Shown: positions 1 to 6,965 of the stretch, in pieces
Position numbering within the stretch: position 1 is the first letter of the stretch
How the letters are laid out: the number at the start of each line of letters is the position of its first letter
NCBI GenBank assembly: GCA_020054965.1
Contig: JAIMZO010000055.1
Coordinates: 1-8,407 of the forward strand
Source: Spirochaeta sp.
Lineage (GTDB): Bacteria; Spirochaetota; Spirochaetia; Sphaerochaetales; Sphaerochaetaceae
Direction of reading: 5' to 3'
Length of the DNA stretch: 8,407 nt
The notes under the pieces: generated by a model
Told to the model about the DNA's origin: nothing
The model's database searches: none
Seen by the model: only the letters and a program-made list of their open reading frames with translations
Translations under genes and position numbers: made by a program

Positions 1-1915
1 TCATATCGATGCGGGTCAAGGCTTTCTCGTCATCAAAGAGAAGCTGTGCAAGCACCTTGGCAAGCAGGGTCTTTCCCACCCCGGTTGGACCAGCAAACAG
101 GAAGGTTCCCAAAGGCTTTCTTTCATCCCCAATCCCTGCCTTGTTCCTTCGGATTGCATTGCTCACGGCTTCAATTGCTTGCCTCTGGCCAATAACTTGC
201 TCTGAGAGGGCCTGTTCAAGATTCAGATACTTATGGAGCTCACTTTCCTTCATCTTGGCCACAGGAACCCCTGTCCAGTTACTGACAATACGTGCAATAT
301 CATCCTCACTGACTTCCTCACGGAGCATCTGCTTTCCTTCAACTTGCACAGAAGCGAGTTGCTCGGTCATGCTTTCAATCTGCTTAAGCAACTCAGGTAT
401 TTCTCCATGCTTGATCTGGGCAGCCTTGGCTAGATCGCCCTCTCTTTCGGCACGTTGCTCTTCCGTCTTCAGCTGCTCAAGCCTTGCCTTCATCTCCCTG
501 AGTTTGGCGATGGAATTGCGTTCATTGCCCCATTGAAGATGCATGGCATCACGCGTTCCCTGCAGTTCACTCAACTCACGCTCGAGTTTACCCAACCGTT
601 CTTTACTGGCCTTGTCAGTCTCCCTGGAGAGCGCCTGCTTCTCAATGTTGAGTTGGAGAATCTTTCGCTCAATCTGGTCCAACTCTTCCGGCTGACTCTC
701 TATTTCCATCTTGAGTTGGCTTGCCGCCTCATCGACCAAATCGATCGCCTTGTCCGGGAGGAAGCGATTGGTAATATACCGGTTGCTTAAATTGGCTGCT
801 GCAACGAGGGCCTCATCCTTGATCCGTACCCCATGATGGACTTCGTACCGTTCCTTCAGCCCCCTGAGGATGGCGATAGTCGACTCCACCGAAGGTTCCT
901 TGGTAAACACCGGCTGGAATCGTCGTTCCAACGCCTTATCAGGTTCAATATACTTTCGGTATTCATCAAGGGTGGTCGCACCAATGGCATGCAACTCTCC
1001 TCTGGCAAGTGCTGGCTTGATCAAGTTTGAAGCATCGGTTGAACCTTCACTTGCCCCTGCGCCAACAATGGTATGCAGCTCGTCAATGAACAGGATGATC
1101 CTGCCTTCACTGGCCGTTACTTCCTTCACCACTGCCTTCAACCGTTCCTCAAACTCTCCCCTGAACTTTGCACCTGCTACCAAGGCACCAAGGTCCAAGC
1201 TCAGAATTTGCTTGTTTTTCAATGACTCTGGGACATCCTCCGAAGCAATACGCAGGGCAAGCCCTTCTACAATGGCAGTCTTTCCTACCCCGGGCTCCCC
1301 AATCAATACGGGATTGTTCTTGGTTCTTCTGGAAAGCACCTGCATTACCCGTCGAATCTCCTCATCTCGTCCTATGACAGGATCGAGCTTTCCCTGTCGG
1401 GCAAGTGCGGTCATGTCCTTGCAGTACTTCTCCAGTGCCTGATAGCGGCTCTCTGGGTCTTCGCTCTGGATTGTCTGGTTCCCTCTGATTGTCTGTAATG
1501 CCTGCATAAGTGCATCCTTGGTTACACCAAGGGCCTTGAGTGCCTTGCTTGCCTCTGAAGTGTCCTCCAGGACAGCAAGCAGGAAGTGTTCTGCACTCAG
1601 GTACTGATCTTTGAAGTCTGAGGCAATCTTGTCAGCCGCATAGAGTTGATTTCCCAGCTGGGCAGATAAGGAACGCTGTGCATTCCCGCCATATGCCTTG
1701 GGAAGCTTGTTGACCAGTGCCCCCATTTTCTCACTCACCATGGCAGGGGGGACCCCCAGACGCTCAAAGAGCGGGGTAAGCAATCCCTCTTTCTGGTTGA
1801 TCAAAGCCAACAGGAGATGTTCTGTAGTAATTTCTGCGTTGCCATGTTCGTTGGCCAGCATATCGGCATCGCCGATGGCCTGACGCAACTTGATTGTCAT
1901 TTTATCTATATTCAT
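1..1915 (-). CDS. clpB: ATP-dependent disaggregase ClpB (C-terminal part missing at window edge)
   Basis: Hexameric cytosolic AAA+ chaperone that threads aggregated proteins through its pore and works with DnaK/DnaJ/GrpE. The visible 638 residues show, in order: the N-terminal Clp repeat domain (about 1-145, beginning [10 protein letters not shown]); the first nucleotide-binding domain with Walker A GEPGVGKT at 206-213 and Walker B ILFIDE ending at Glu279, both at the positions known for E. coli ClpB; the long charged coiled-coil middle domain (about 405-525), which distinguishes ClpB from ClpA and ClpC; and the start of the second AAA+ domain with Walker A GPTGVGKT at 609-616. About 220 residues (Walker B2, sensor 2) lie beyond position 1. 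The start at 1915 is supported by an AGGAG five bases upstream and by alignment of the first residues with the family; Met6 is the only close alternative. The gap to the upstream tetR gene is 94 bp. I see no CIRCE element and no convincing heat-shock promoter there, so read-through from tetR is possible. Confidence 0.97.
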   Translation of the reverse strand, partial: MNIDKMTIKLRQAIGDADMLANEHGNAEITTEHLLLALINQKEGLLTPLFERLGVPPAMVSEKMGALVNKLPKAYGGNAQRSLSAQLGNQLYAADKIASDFKDQYLSAEHFLLAVLEDTSEASKALKALGVTKDALMQALQTIRGNQTIQSEDPESRYQALEKYCKDMTALARQGKLDPVIGRDEEIRRVMQVLSRRTKNNPVLIGEPGVGKTAIVEGLALRIASEDVPESLKNKQILSLDLGALVAGAKFRGEFEERLKAVVKEVTASEGRIILFIDELHTIVGAGASEGSTDASNLIKPALARGELHAIGATTLDEYRKYIEPDKALERRFQPVFTKEPSVESTIAILRGLKERYEVHHGVRIKDEALVAAANLSNRYITNRFLPDKAIDLVDEAASQLKMEIESQPEELDQIERKILQLNIEKQALSRETDKASKERLGKLERELSELQGTRDAMHLQWGNERNSIAKLREMKARLEQLKTEEQRAEREGDLAKAAQIKHGEIPELLKQIESMTEQLASVQVEGKQMLREEVSEDDIARIVSNWTGVPVAKMKESELHKYLNLEQALSEQVIGQRQAIEAVSNAIRRNKAGIGDERKPLGTFLFAGPTGVGKTLLAKVLAQLLFDDEKALTRIDM

Positions 1916-2009
1916 GGATACTCCTCACCTTTGGGTATGAAGCAACCGACCTTTCCTTACGGGTCTTATCCTGTACATGGGTAAATATAGTGAGGAATCC
2001 GGGTATCGG

Positions 2010-2603
2010 CTAGACCCTGTAGAAATCCAGGTAGGTGCTGATCAACTGCTTTGAGAGTCGCATGTCGAATGTGTCGAGGAATGCAACCTGGAAGCAGGAT
2101 GATTCAAGCAGCATAAGAAGATGGTTTGCAACCCTGTTCACATCACAATCAACAATATCTCCCGCATTCACCCCCATGCGAAGTAGGCGTTTGAATAAGA
2201 TGGCGAGCTTTGCAGTTCGCCTGAGAATGATCTCGTTGAAATCCCGACCTTCCTTCTTCATCTGCAACATGACATCTACCAAACTGGTCAATTCGCCTTC
2301 ATGCTCACTTGCTGTCTGCATGATATCCAGACAGATGGTGGTAATCCTGCTTACCAAATCCTGATCTGTCGACCAGGCATAGGTAGCATACTTGTTGAAC
2401 ATTCTTCCCGTTATCAGCTTCACCGCATAATAGTAAATCTCTTCCTTGTCCTTGAAATATTGATAGATGGTAGGACGGGAAATGCCACACTCTGTGGCTA
2501 TCAGAGAAAGGTTGGAATCACGATAGCCTTCTCTTGCAAAAACTTTCAGTGCAGTCTGTAGAATTTTCTCCTTTCTCTCTTCATGATCGATCTTTTTCGG
2601 CAT
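2010..2603 (-). CDS. TetR/AcrR-family transcriptional repressor
   Basis: A 197-residue protein of normal TetR length. The N-terminal DNA-binding domain covers about residues 10-57: helix 1 with LQTALKVFAREGY (15-27), then the helix-turn-helix NLSLIATECGISRPTIYQYF (31-50) followed by KDKEEIYYYAV, the classic TetR signature. The remainder (about 60-197) is the helical ligand-binding and dimerisation part, which is not conserved enough to name an inducer. The reading frame stays open far upstream, but the TetR fold begins at Met 2603, preceded by AGGAG about 10 bases away, and the upstream extension only overlaps the opposite-strand peptidase gene. It is divergent from the M20 peptidase with overlapping promoters, the usual arrangement of a TetR protein repressing itself and its neighbour. 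clpB lies 94 bp downstream on the same strand. The regulatory target is inferred from position only. Confidence 0.93.
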   Translation of the reverse strand: MPKKIDHEERKEKILQTALKVFAREGYRDSNLSLIATECGISRPTIYQYFKDKEEIYYYAVKLITGRMFNKYATYAWSTDQDLVSRITTICLDIMQTASEHEGELTSLVDVMLQMKKEGRDFNEIILRRTAKLAILFKRLLRMGVNAGDIVDCDVNRVANHLLMLLESSCFQVAFLDTFDMRLSKQLISTYLDFYRV

Positions 2604-2624
2604 GCATCCCACTCTCCTGCTATT

Positions 2625-2652
2625 GGTATAGAAAGTTCTTGTTGAAATACAA
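2625..2652 (-). promoter_or_regulatory. Candidate promoter of the tetR gene
   Basis: On the minus strand, TTGTAT (2652-2647) and TATACC (2630-2625) are separated by 16 bases, a plausible sigma-70 pair. The -10 lies 22 bases before the tetR start codon, so the 5' leader would be short and contains the AGGAG ribosome-binding site. It overlaps the oppositely oriented peptidase promoter. Confidence 0.45.
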
Positions 2653-2658
2653 TATACC
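2625..2658. promoter_or_regulatory. Candidate TetR operator (imperfect dyad)
   Basis: The divergent gap contains nested weak dyad symmetry: GGTATA (2625-2630) opposed to TATACC (2653-2658), and within it an imperfect 25-bp dyad at 2626-2650 (outer arms GTAT/ATAC, inner AA/TT). Both sit on the overlapping promoters. Symmetry is limited in this AT-rich sequence, so the assignment rests mainly on location and the family's habit of autoregulation. Confidence 0.3.
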
Positions 2659-2666
2659 ACTATACT
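2639..2666 (+). promoter_or_regulatory. Candidate promoter of the M20 peptidase gene
   Basis: TTGTTG (2639-2644) and TATACT (2661-2666) are 16 bases apart, giving a good -10 and a fair -35. A transcript would start near 2673 and carry the GGAGG ribosome-binding site at 2689-2693. The interval shared with the tetR promoter (2639-2652) would let one bound repressor block both. Confidence 0.45.
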
Positions 2667-2700
2667 GTTAAAAACACTAGAATTCATGTGGAGGTTCAAT

Positions 2701-4140
2701 ATGCTTTTCCTTTTTTTACCAATTGTCCTCCTGGTAATCCTTGCTGTAGTGGTATTCAGGACTCTCGCTATGCGAACACATACAAAACACCCAGCAACAG
2801 CCACTGCTGTACAAACAGGCATTGAAGAGGAAACCATTCTCGCCGAAGCAGTAACGTGCAGGACCGTCTCACATGCAGATCCCAACCTGACCGACTGGAG
2901 TGAGTTCTCCCGTTTGCTTGCACTCCTCGAAACATCTTTCCCCCTGTGCAGTAAACACAGAATAACCGATGAGACCATTGGCCCCTATAACCTGGTCTAC
3001 TGTTTCACCGGTGAGGACAAAAGCCGGGAACCTGCTCTCCTTACCGCCCATCTGGATGTGGTAGGAGCCAACGAGCAAGAGTGGAGCCATCCTCCATTCA
3101 AGGGAACAATAGAAGATGGATTTCTTTACGGACGAGGTAGTTTTGACTGCAAACTGCAGGTGATCAGTATCCTTTCGGCGTTTGAGCACATACTCAAAAC
3201 AGGAGAACACCCCAAGCATACTTGGTATGTAGCCTTTGGATGTGATGAGGAGAGCAACAGCAGCAAAAAGGGAGCTGTTCGCATTGCTCGCTATTTTCAA
3301 GGGCAAGCACTCCATTTCAGCTTTGTATTGGATGAGGGTGGTGTGGTTAGCCAGAAGTACATCAAAGGTTTCGAACAAAGCATTGCGGTAGTAGGGGTTG
3401 CAGAAAAAGGGTATCTCGATCTTGAGCTCACGGTTGAGAGAACAGCTGGACACTCCTCCACACCAACCTTTCCCACTGCTTTAGGCACACTCTCAGAGGC
3501 TATATACAGATTGGAAAACAAACAAATGCCTGCAAAATTAACGCCCCCAGTAAAACAGATGCTAACAAATCTGGGTAAGGAGGGGCCATTCGCATACAGC
3601 ATGCTCTTTCTCAATCTTTGGCTGACAGGAGGTCTCCTGAAGTTTGTTTTCTCCAGGCAAGCTACGCTCAACGCTGCCATCAGAAGCACGATAGTCCCCA
3701 CAGTCATCACAGCAAGCGATACAAGCAATGTGATTGCAAAGAAGGCCACAGCAATTGTGAACTGTCGTTTGCTCCCAGGAGATACTCAGGAATCCATTCT
3801 CTCCTGGGTCACCAAAACAATTTCCTCTGATTCTGTCATGGTAAAGGCCAGGCAGTGCACTCCCCCTTCCCATATCAGCAAGACTGATGGTGAGGCTTTC
3901 AGCTTTCTCTCAGAAACCATCAAGATGACGTTTCCAGAAACCATTGTTACCCCATACCTCATGATGGGAGCCACCGATGCAAGAAAATACCAGAATCTCA
4001 GTGATTATATCTACCGTTTTACTCCAGCCAGAATGGACCGCAGTGAAGTTGACCGAATGCATGCTCCTGATGAGCGAATCAGCCTGGAGAACATCTCACT
4101 CGCCCAACAGTTCTATACTCTGCTGATCACAGGCTGGTAG
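2701..4140 (+). CDS. Membrane-anchored M20 family zinc peptidase/amidase (PM20D1/CPS1-like)
   Basis: A 479-residue dinuclear metallohydrolase. Residues 1-19 form one hydrophobic membrane segment. The M20 core has all expected ligands: HLD (His117, Asp119), GRGSFD (bridging Asp149), DEE (catalytic Glu183, metal Glu184), LDEGG (Asp211) and the late RMHAPDERI (His454). GHSSTP (His251) marks the lid/dimerisation domain, and MMGATDAR (421-428) is the substrate-carboxylate region. The long lid with a hydrophobic stretch at about 299-317 and the LDEGG and MMGATDAR motifs resemble PM20D1 and yeast carboxypeptidase S more than ArgE or DapE. Such enzymes cleave or form N-acyl amino acids or C-terminal dipeptides; the substrate here is unknown. 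I chose the start at 2701 because GGAGG lies six bases before it. The in-frame ATG at 2686 overlaps that site and would add MWRFN. Divergent from tetR, monocistronic, and followed directly by a hairpin. Confidence 0.9.
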   Translation: MLFLFLPIVLLVILAVVVFRTLAMRTHTKHPATATAVQTGIEEETILAEAVTCRTVSHADPNLTDWSEFSRLLALLETSFPLCSKHRITDETIGPYNLVYCFTGEDKSREPALLTAHLDVVGANEQEWSHPPFKGTIEDGFLYGRGSFDCKLQVISILSAFEHILKTGEHPKHTWYVAFGCDEESNSSKKGAVRIARYFQGQALHFSFVLDEGGVVSQKYIKGFEQSIAVVGVAEKGYLDLELTVERTAGHSSTPTFPTALGTLSEAIYRLENKQMPAKLTPPVKQMLTNLGKEGPFAYSMLFLNLWLTGGLLKFVFSRQATLNAAIRSTIVPTVITASDTSNVIAKKATAIVNCRLLPGDTQESILSWVTKTISSDSVMVKARQCTPPSHISKTDGEAFSFLSETIKMTFPETIVTPYLMMGATDARKYQNLSDYIYRFTPARMDRSEVDRMHAPDERISLENISLAQQFYTLLITGW

Positions 4141-4178
4141 ACATGCAGAAGCCCCGCTTCTCGCGGGGCCTTGCATGT
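4141..4178. terminator. Hairpin between convergent peptidase and hsp20 genes
   Basis: Starting one base after the peptidase stop codon, an outer stem ACATGCA/TGCATGT (4141-4147, 4172-4178) and an inner stem GCCCCGC/GCGGGGC (4151-4157, 4163-4169) flank a small internal loop and a five-base loop. It is very stable but has no T-run on either side, so it may act as a bidirectional, U-tract-poor terminator or as a 3'-end stabiliser for both transcripts. Confidence 0.6.
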
Positions 4179-4198
4179 ACAGGATGGTTGTCCATTCC

Positions 4199-4627
4199 TT
4201 ATTTGATTTTTACTTCGATTGCCTTGGGTTTTGCAACTTCTTTCTTTGGAAGCGTCAACGTAAGAATACCGTCGGCAAACTCACCTGCGATTTTCTCTTC
4301 ATCTACATCGTCAGGTAAGGAGAACATCCTCTCGAAGCTCTGGTAGGAGCGTTCTGAGACAAGAAGTTTCTTGTCCTTCTCCTCCTTCTTGGTCTCCTTG
4401 ACAGAGCTCAGCTTCAGGACGTGTTTCTCAATGTTGACCTTTACTTCCTTCTGCTTATACCCAGGGAGTTCGGCTTCCAGGATGTAGGCATCATCGTTCT
4501 CTGTGATATCGACAGCCGGAAATCTTGCGGGGTACACTCCCCAATCCCCAAGCATGTCATTGAACAGAGAATCAAATGCTGAGACTACCGGTGAATCATA
4601 GTTTCTTCGTGTGGATAAATATTTCAT
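4199..4627 (-). CDS. Hsp20/alpha-crystallin small heat-shock protein
   Basis: ATP-independent holdase that binds unfolding proteins in the cytosol and keeps them available for ClpB/DnaK. The protein has 142 residues, typical for a bacterial sHsp. A short N-terminal arm (1-36, with AFDSLFNDML) precedes the alpha-crystallin domain (about 37-128), which contains DAYILEAELPGY (46-57), the lysine-rich segment after KETKKEEKDKK, and the hallmark DGILTLTLPK (119-128). The C-terminal tail carries an I-x-V/V-x-I oligomer-bridging motif (Ile137, Val139, Ile141). The start at 4627 is supported by GGAGG six bases upstream and by the family N-terminus; the longer in-frame extension has no family similarity. 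It stands alone, converges on the M20 peptidase, and has an unusually long upstream region with two candidate promoters. clpB, its functional partner, lies 2.3 kb away on the same strand. Confidence 0.95.
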   Translation of the reverse strand: MKYLSTRRNYDSPVVSAFDSLFNDMLGDWGVYPARFPAVDITENDDAYILEAELPGYKQKEVKVNIEKHVLKLSSVKETKKEEKDKKLLVSERSYQSFERMFSLPDDVDEEKIAGEFADGILTLTLPKKEVAKPKAIEVKIK

Positions 4628-4686
4628 AGTACACCTCCGTGACGTAATGTGTTTCATCAGTCCCTTTCGGGATTCAGATATGGTTT

Positions 4687-4703
4687 TGCAGAAAGTGTGC
4701 CAA
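4687..4703 (-). promoter_or_regulatory. Sigma-54-like -24/-12 element upstream of hsp20
   Basis: The minus strand reads TTGGCACACTTTCTGCA, close to the RpoN consensus TTGGCAC-N5-TTGCA: the GG and GC doublets are exactly 10 bases apart and only one T of the -12 box is changed. A transcript would start near 4676 with a leader of about 50 bases. The same TTGGCA can also serve as a sigma-70 -35 with TATCTG 17 bases downstream, so the sigma factor is not settled. Confidence 0.4.
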
Positions 4704-4743
4704 CTTCTTATCAACTTCCTATATAATGAATCTATTATTCTTT

Positions 4744-4772
4744 TTTATAAGTATTTACATGTTTATTTTCAA
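4744..4772 (-). promoter_or_regulatory. Sigma-70-type promoter upstream of hsp20
   Basis: On the minus strand TTGAAA (4772-4767) and TATAAA (4749-4744) are separated by exactly 17 bases, in AT-rich DNA. The predicted start near 4737 gives a leader of about 110 bases. CTTGAAA also resembles a heat-shock sigma-32 -35 box, but no CCCCAT-type -10 follows. No CIRCE repeat is visible. Confidence 0.6.
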
Positions 4773-4920
4773 GGACCGGTGGTATCCATGAGGAACCTCT
4801 TGATGATGCAAATCTGGATCAAATCGTCCCTGTCCTTATACAACCAAATCCTTTTTGTTTCTTTTTGACACACTATTGGCAGTAATGACTCACTTTTTTG
4901 GGGTAGATTTGCCCAAACGG

Positions 4921-4960
4921 CAAAAAGAAAAGCAGTATTTCCCCTAACAGGAAACACTGC
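4921..4960 (-). terminator. Intrinsic terminator of argF
   Basis: On the minus strand an 11-bp stem (GCAGTGTTTCC pairing with GGAAATACTGC, with one G-U pair) and a seven-base loop are followed by TTTTCTTTTT. It begins 25 bases after the argF stop codon, so argF is not co-transcribed with hsp20. Confidence 0.9.
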
Positions 4961-4984
4961 CATGTGTGGTTATACAAACCCTTG

Positions 4985-5995
4985 CTAACTAAGATCCGCG
5001 AGTGTAGCAACCATTACAGCCTTGATGGTGTGCATGCGGTTTTCCGCCTCGTCAAATACTACGGAGTGCTTGCTCCGGAATACCTCATCGGTAACTTCCA
5101 GTTCCCTAAGTCCGAATTGTTCATGAATCTGCTGTGCAACACTGGTATTGAGATCATGGAACGAGGGCAGGCAGTGCTCAAACAAGACCTGTTCGTTTCC
5201 AGAAGCCTCAAGAAGATCCATCGTTACCTGATAGTCCTTCAGAAGCTCAATTCTTGCTGCGGTCTGGTCTTCCTCCCCCATGGAGACCCACACATCGGTG
5301 TAGATCACATCAACACCCTGTACAGCCTCCACAGGATCAGTGGTAGCCCACAACTTGGCTCCGCTCTCCTTGGCAACAGGGGACAACTCATCAAGCAACT
5401 GTTGGGATGGAAACAGCTCCTTTGGTGCAGCAATACGATACTCCATCCCCAATTTAGCGGCGCCGATCATCAGAGCATTGGAGACATTGTTTCTCCCGTC
5501 CCCGATATAAGCGAATTTCAGATCTTTAGGGGCCTTGTGGGTATGCTCCATTGCTGTCAGGACGTCCGCCAATACCTGGGTAGGATGATCATCATCGGTC
5601 AATCCATTCCAGACTGGAACGTTGCTGTAGAGGGCAATATCCCTGATGACCTCTGGGGAGAACCCACGGTACTGGATACCATCATACATTCGTCCGAGAA
5701 CCTTGGCAGTGTCCTCGATGGATTCCTTTTTCCCCATCTGGCTGTTGGTCAGAAAGGTAACACAGGCTCCTTCATCAAAAGCAGCCACTTCAAATGAGCA
5801 ACGGGTACGGGTGGAACTCTTGTCAAAAATCAAGACAATGTTCTTTCCCTCAAGCAGTTTTCCCTGTAACTTCCTTGGATAGGTGTTTCCTTTTTTCTTT
5901 GCCTTCAAGTCAGCAGAGAGCTGGAGAAGATCAAGTATCTCCTGTCCTGTGTAGTCCTTGAGGGTCAAGAAACTGCGTCCTTTCATCGGTATCAT
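4985..5995 (-). CDS. argF: Ornithine carbamoyltransferase
   Basis: Cytosolic trimeric enzyme joining carbamoyl phosphate and ornithine to citrulline and phosphate, in arginine synthesis or, run in reverse, the arginine deiminase pathway. At 336 residues it matches the usual length. Signatures: the carbamoyl-phosphate loop FDKSSTRTR (57-65), DDHPTQ (135-140), the ornithine-binding DVWVSMGEE (234-242, the SMG loop that separates OTCases from ATCases), and the catalytic HCLPSFHD (274-281). All key residues are present. The start at 5995 has GGAGG six bases upstream; Met4 (5986) is less well placed. The gene has its own promoter and terminator, so it is a single-gene unit. No arcA, arcC, argG or argH lies beside it, so the sequence does not tell whether it acts anabolically (argF) or catabolically (arcB). 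Candidate ARG boxes upstream lean towards arginine-repressed biosynthesis. Confidence 0.95.
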   Translation of the reverse strand: MIPMKGRSFLTLKDYTGQEILDLLQLSADLKAKKKGNTYPRKLQGKLLEGKNIVLIFDKSSTRTRCSFEVAAFDEGACVTFLTNSQMGKKESIEDTAKVLGRMYDGIQYRGFSPEVIRDIALYSNVPVWNGLTDDDHPTQVLADVLTAMEHTHKAPKDLKFAYIGDGRNNVSNALMIGAAKLGMEYRIAAPKELFPSQQLLDELSPVAKESGAKLWATTDPVEAVQGVDVIYTDVWVSMGEEDQTAARIELLKDYQVTMDLLEASGNEQVLFEHCLPSFHDLNTSVAQQIHEQFGLRELEVTDEVFRSKHSVVFDEAENRMHTIKAVMVATLADLS

Positions 5996-6021
5996 GTTCA
6001 GCCTCCGTTCTCATTGTAGGA

Positions 6022-6050
6022 ATCGTACATATTTATACAATATATGTCAA
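6022..6050 (-). promoter_or_regulatory. Promoter of argF
   Basis: A perfect -35 TTGACA (6050-6045) and a -10 TACGAT (6027-6022) stand 17 bases apart on the minus strand. The predicted start near 6015 gives a short leader that contains the GGAGG site. Confidence 0.75.
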
Positions 6051-6073
6051 GTTTTCCTGTATTATTATTCATA
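6024..6073 (-). promoter_or_regulatory. Two candidate ARG boxes (ArgR operator) at argF
   Basis: Compared with the ArgR consensus TNTGNATWWWWATNCANA, the minus strand has TATGAATAATAATACAGG at 6073-6056, directly upstream of the -35 and differing at one of the consensus positions at the 3' end (its A14 falls on an unspecified base), and a weaker ATTGTATAAATATGTACG at 6041-6024, spanning the spacer and -10. Their centres are 32 bp apart, about three helical turns rather than the two usual in E. coli. AT-richness raises the chance of accidental matches. Confidence 0.35.
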
Positions 6074-6100
6074 TATACCCCTTTTTTTCGCATATACATA

Positions 6101-6139
6101 CATAAAAACAAAGCCTCCAAGCATTGTTGCAAGGAGGCT
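6101..6139 (-). terminator. Intrinsic terminator of the metNIQ operon
   Basis: On the minus strand AGCCTCC (6139-6133) pairs with GGAGGCT (6118-6112), with an extra inner GC/GC pair across a TT mismatch and a six-base loop, followed by TTGTTTTTATG. It lies 19 bases after the metQ stop and closes the operon before the argF promoter. Confidence 0.9.
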
Positions 6140-6158
6140 GAAAGAAACTACAATACGG

Positions 6159-6965
6159 TTACTCAGTCACAAGAACCACTTCACCATTGGGATAGCGCTC
6201 TGCAACATAGGAGGTAATCTTCTCACTGCGGAGTGCTTCAACCAAAGCAACAATAGCCTTGTCATTCTCACGTCCTTGCTTGACGGCAACGACATTTACA
6301 TAAGGACTGTCTGCACCTTCGACAAGCAATCCATCCTGGGTTGCAATCAAACCAGCGGGAATGGCGTAGTTGCCATTGATGATGGCAGCATCGACATCAG
6401 AAAGTACTCGAGGGAGACTTGCAGCCTCGATCTCGCGGAAAGAGAAACCCTTGGGATTGGATGCAATATCCAGCGGTGTTGCTTCAAGACCGGCATTTGC
6501 ATCAAGAGTCAACAAACCAGCACTCTGGAGCAACAACAACGCCCTACCCTCGTTGGTTGGATCGTTTGGAATTGCAATCGTTGCACCTTCCGGGAGGTCA
6601 GCAATTGAATCATACTGCTCTGAGTACAAAGCAAACGGCTCAACGTGGATGCCACCTGCATTAACCAGGTGATACCCTCTTTCCTTGTTGAAGGACTCAA
6701 GATAGGGGATATGCTGGAAGAAGTTTGCATCCAGCTCTCCGCTCTCCAGAGCCTCATTGGGAGTTACATAGTCGGTGAACTCCTGGATCTTCAAGGTAAT
6801 TCCCTGCTGGGCAAGATCCTCAACCACCAACTCGAGGAAAGCAGCATGGGGTTCCGGGGTGGCTCCGACTACCAAGGTATTGGAATCGGCCTCTTCTTTG
6901 GTGCCTGCTGCAAACAATGAAAGTGCAAGCAACAACACAATTGAAACACTTAGAATCTTTTTCAT
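6159..6965 (-). CDS. metQ: Methionine ABC transporter substrate-binding protein MetQ (NlpA family)
   Basis: Periplasmic receptor that delivers methionine to the MetNI importer. The 268-residue protein has a signal peptide (MKK, hydrophobic core 4-18) and then the NlpA/MetQ fold: VGATPEPHAAFLE (33-45), FTDYVTPNEAL (63-73), DANFFQHIPYL (79-89), HVEPFALYS (107-115), AIPNDPTNEGRALLLL (131-146, with Arg141) and AAIINGNYAI (193-202). These are the ligand-pocket and structural motifs of the family. Unusually, the signal ends LSLFAAGTKEE with no cysteine, so it is not a normal lipoprotein; signal peptidase I cleavage after AAG (19-21) is plausible. The start at 6965 has AAGGAG nine bases upstream; the ATG at 6974 abuts that site and cannot use it. 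It is the last gene of the operon, 59 bp after metI, followed by a terminator. NlpA proteins can bind other ligands, but the metNI context supports methionine. Confidence 0.94.
   Translation of the reverse strand: MKKILSVSIVLLLALSLFAAGTKEEADSNTLVVGATPEPHAAFLELVVEDLAQQGITLKIQEFTDYVTPNEALESGELDANFFQHIPYLESFNKERGYHLVNAGGIHVEPFALYSEQYDSIADLPEGATIAIPNDPTNEGRALLLLQSAGLLTLDANAGLEATPLDIASNPKGFSFREIEAASLPRVLSDVDAAIINGNYAIPAGLIATQDGLLVEGADSPYVNVVAVKQGRENDKAIVALVEALRSEKITSYVAERYPNGEVVLVTE

Larger units (their letters stand above)
4628..4984. other. Intergenic region between argF and hsp20
   Basis: This 357-bp gap contains no credible gene. A 64-codon minus-strand frame begins inside the argF terminator and has no ribosome-binding site. 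Reading the minus strand from argF, it holds the argF terminator, then about 150 bp with only a minor hairpin at 4897-4917, then the sigma-70-type and sigma-54-like hsp20 promoters, and finally a leader with a short GAAA-capped hairpin (TCCC/GGGA, about 4660-4675) and the GGAGG site. The part from 4700 to 4770 is markedly AT-rich. Confidence 0.6.

Noticed and set aside
1916..2009. CIRCE or sigma-32 promoter for clpB
   Set aside because: An ACCCATGT resembling a sigma-32 -10 is present on the minus strand, but no matching -35 and no TTAGCACTC/GAGTGCTAA repeat exist in the gap.
2604..2978. In-frame N-terminal extension of the TetR protein
   Set aside because: It has no TetR similarity, runs antisense through the peptidase promoter and its first codons, and the HTH domain with a ribosome-binding site starts properly at 2603.
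4628..4690. RNA thermometer or hammerhead-like motif in the hsp20 leader (CTGATGA next to a GAAA-capped hairpin; CAC-GGAG-GTG around the Shine-Dalgarno)
   Set aside because: The stems are only three or four pairs, the hammerhead core order is not met, and no ROSE or four-U pairing with the ribosome-binding site is visible.
4769..4963. 64-codon minus-strand frame between argF and hsp20
   Set aside because: It starts within the argF terminator, lacks a ribosome-binding site and has no recognisable features.
5000..5800. Long plus-strand frames inside argF and similar antisense frames inside clpB, metI and metN
   Set aside because: They are shadows of well-recognised genes, without ribosome-binding sites or family motifs.
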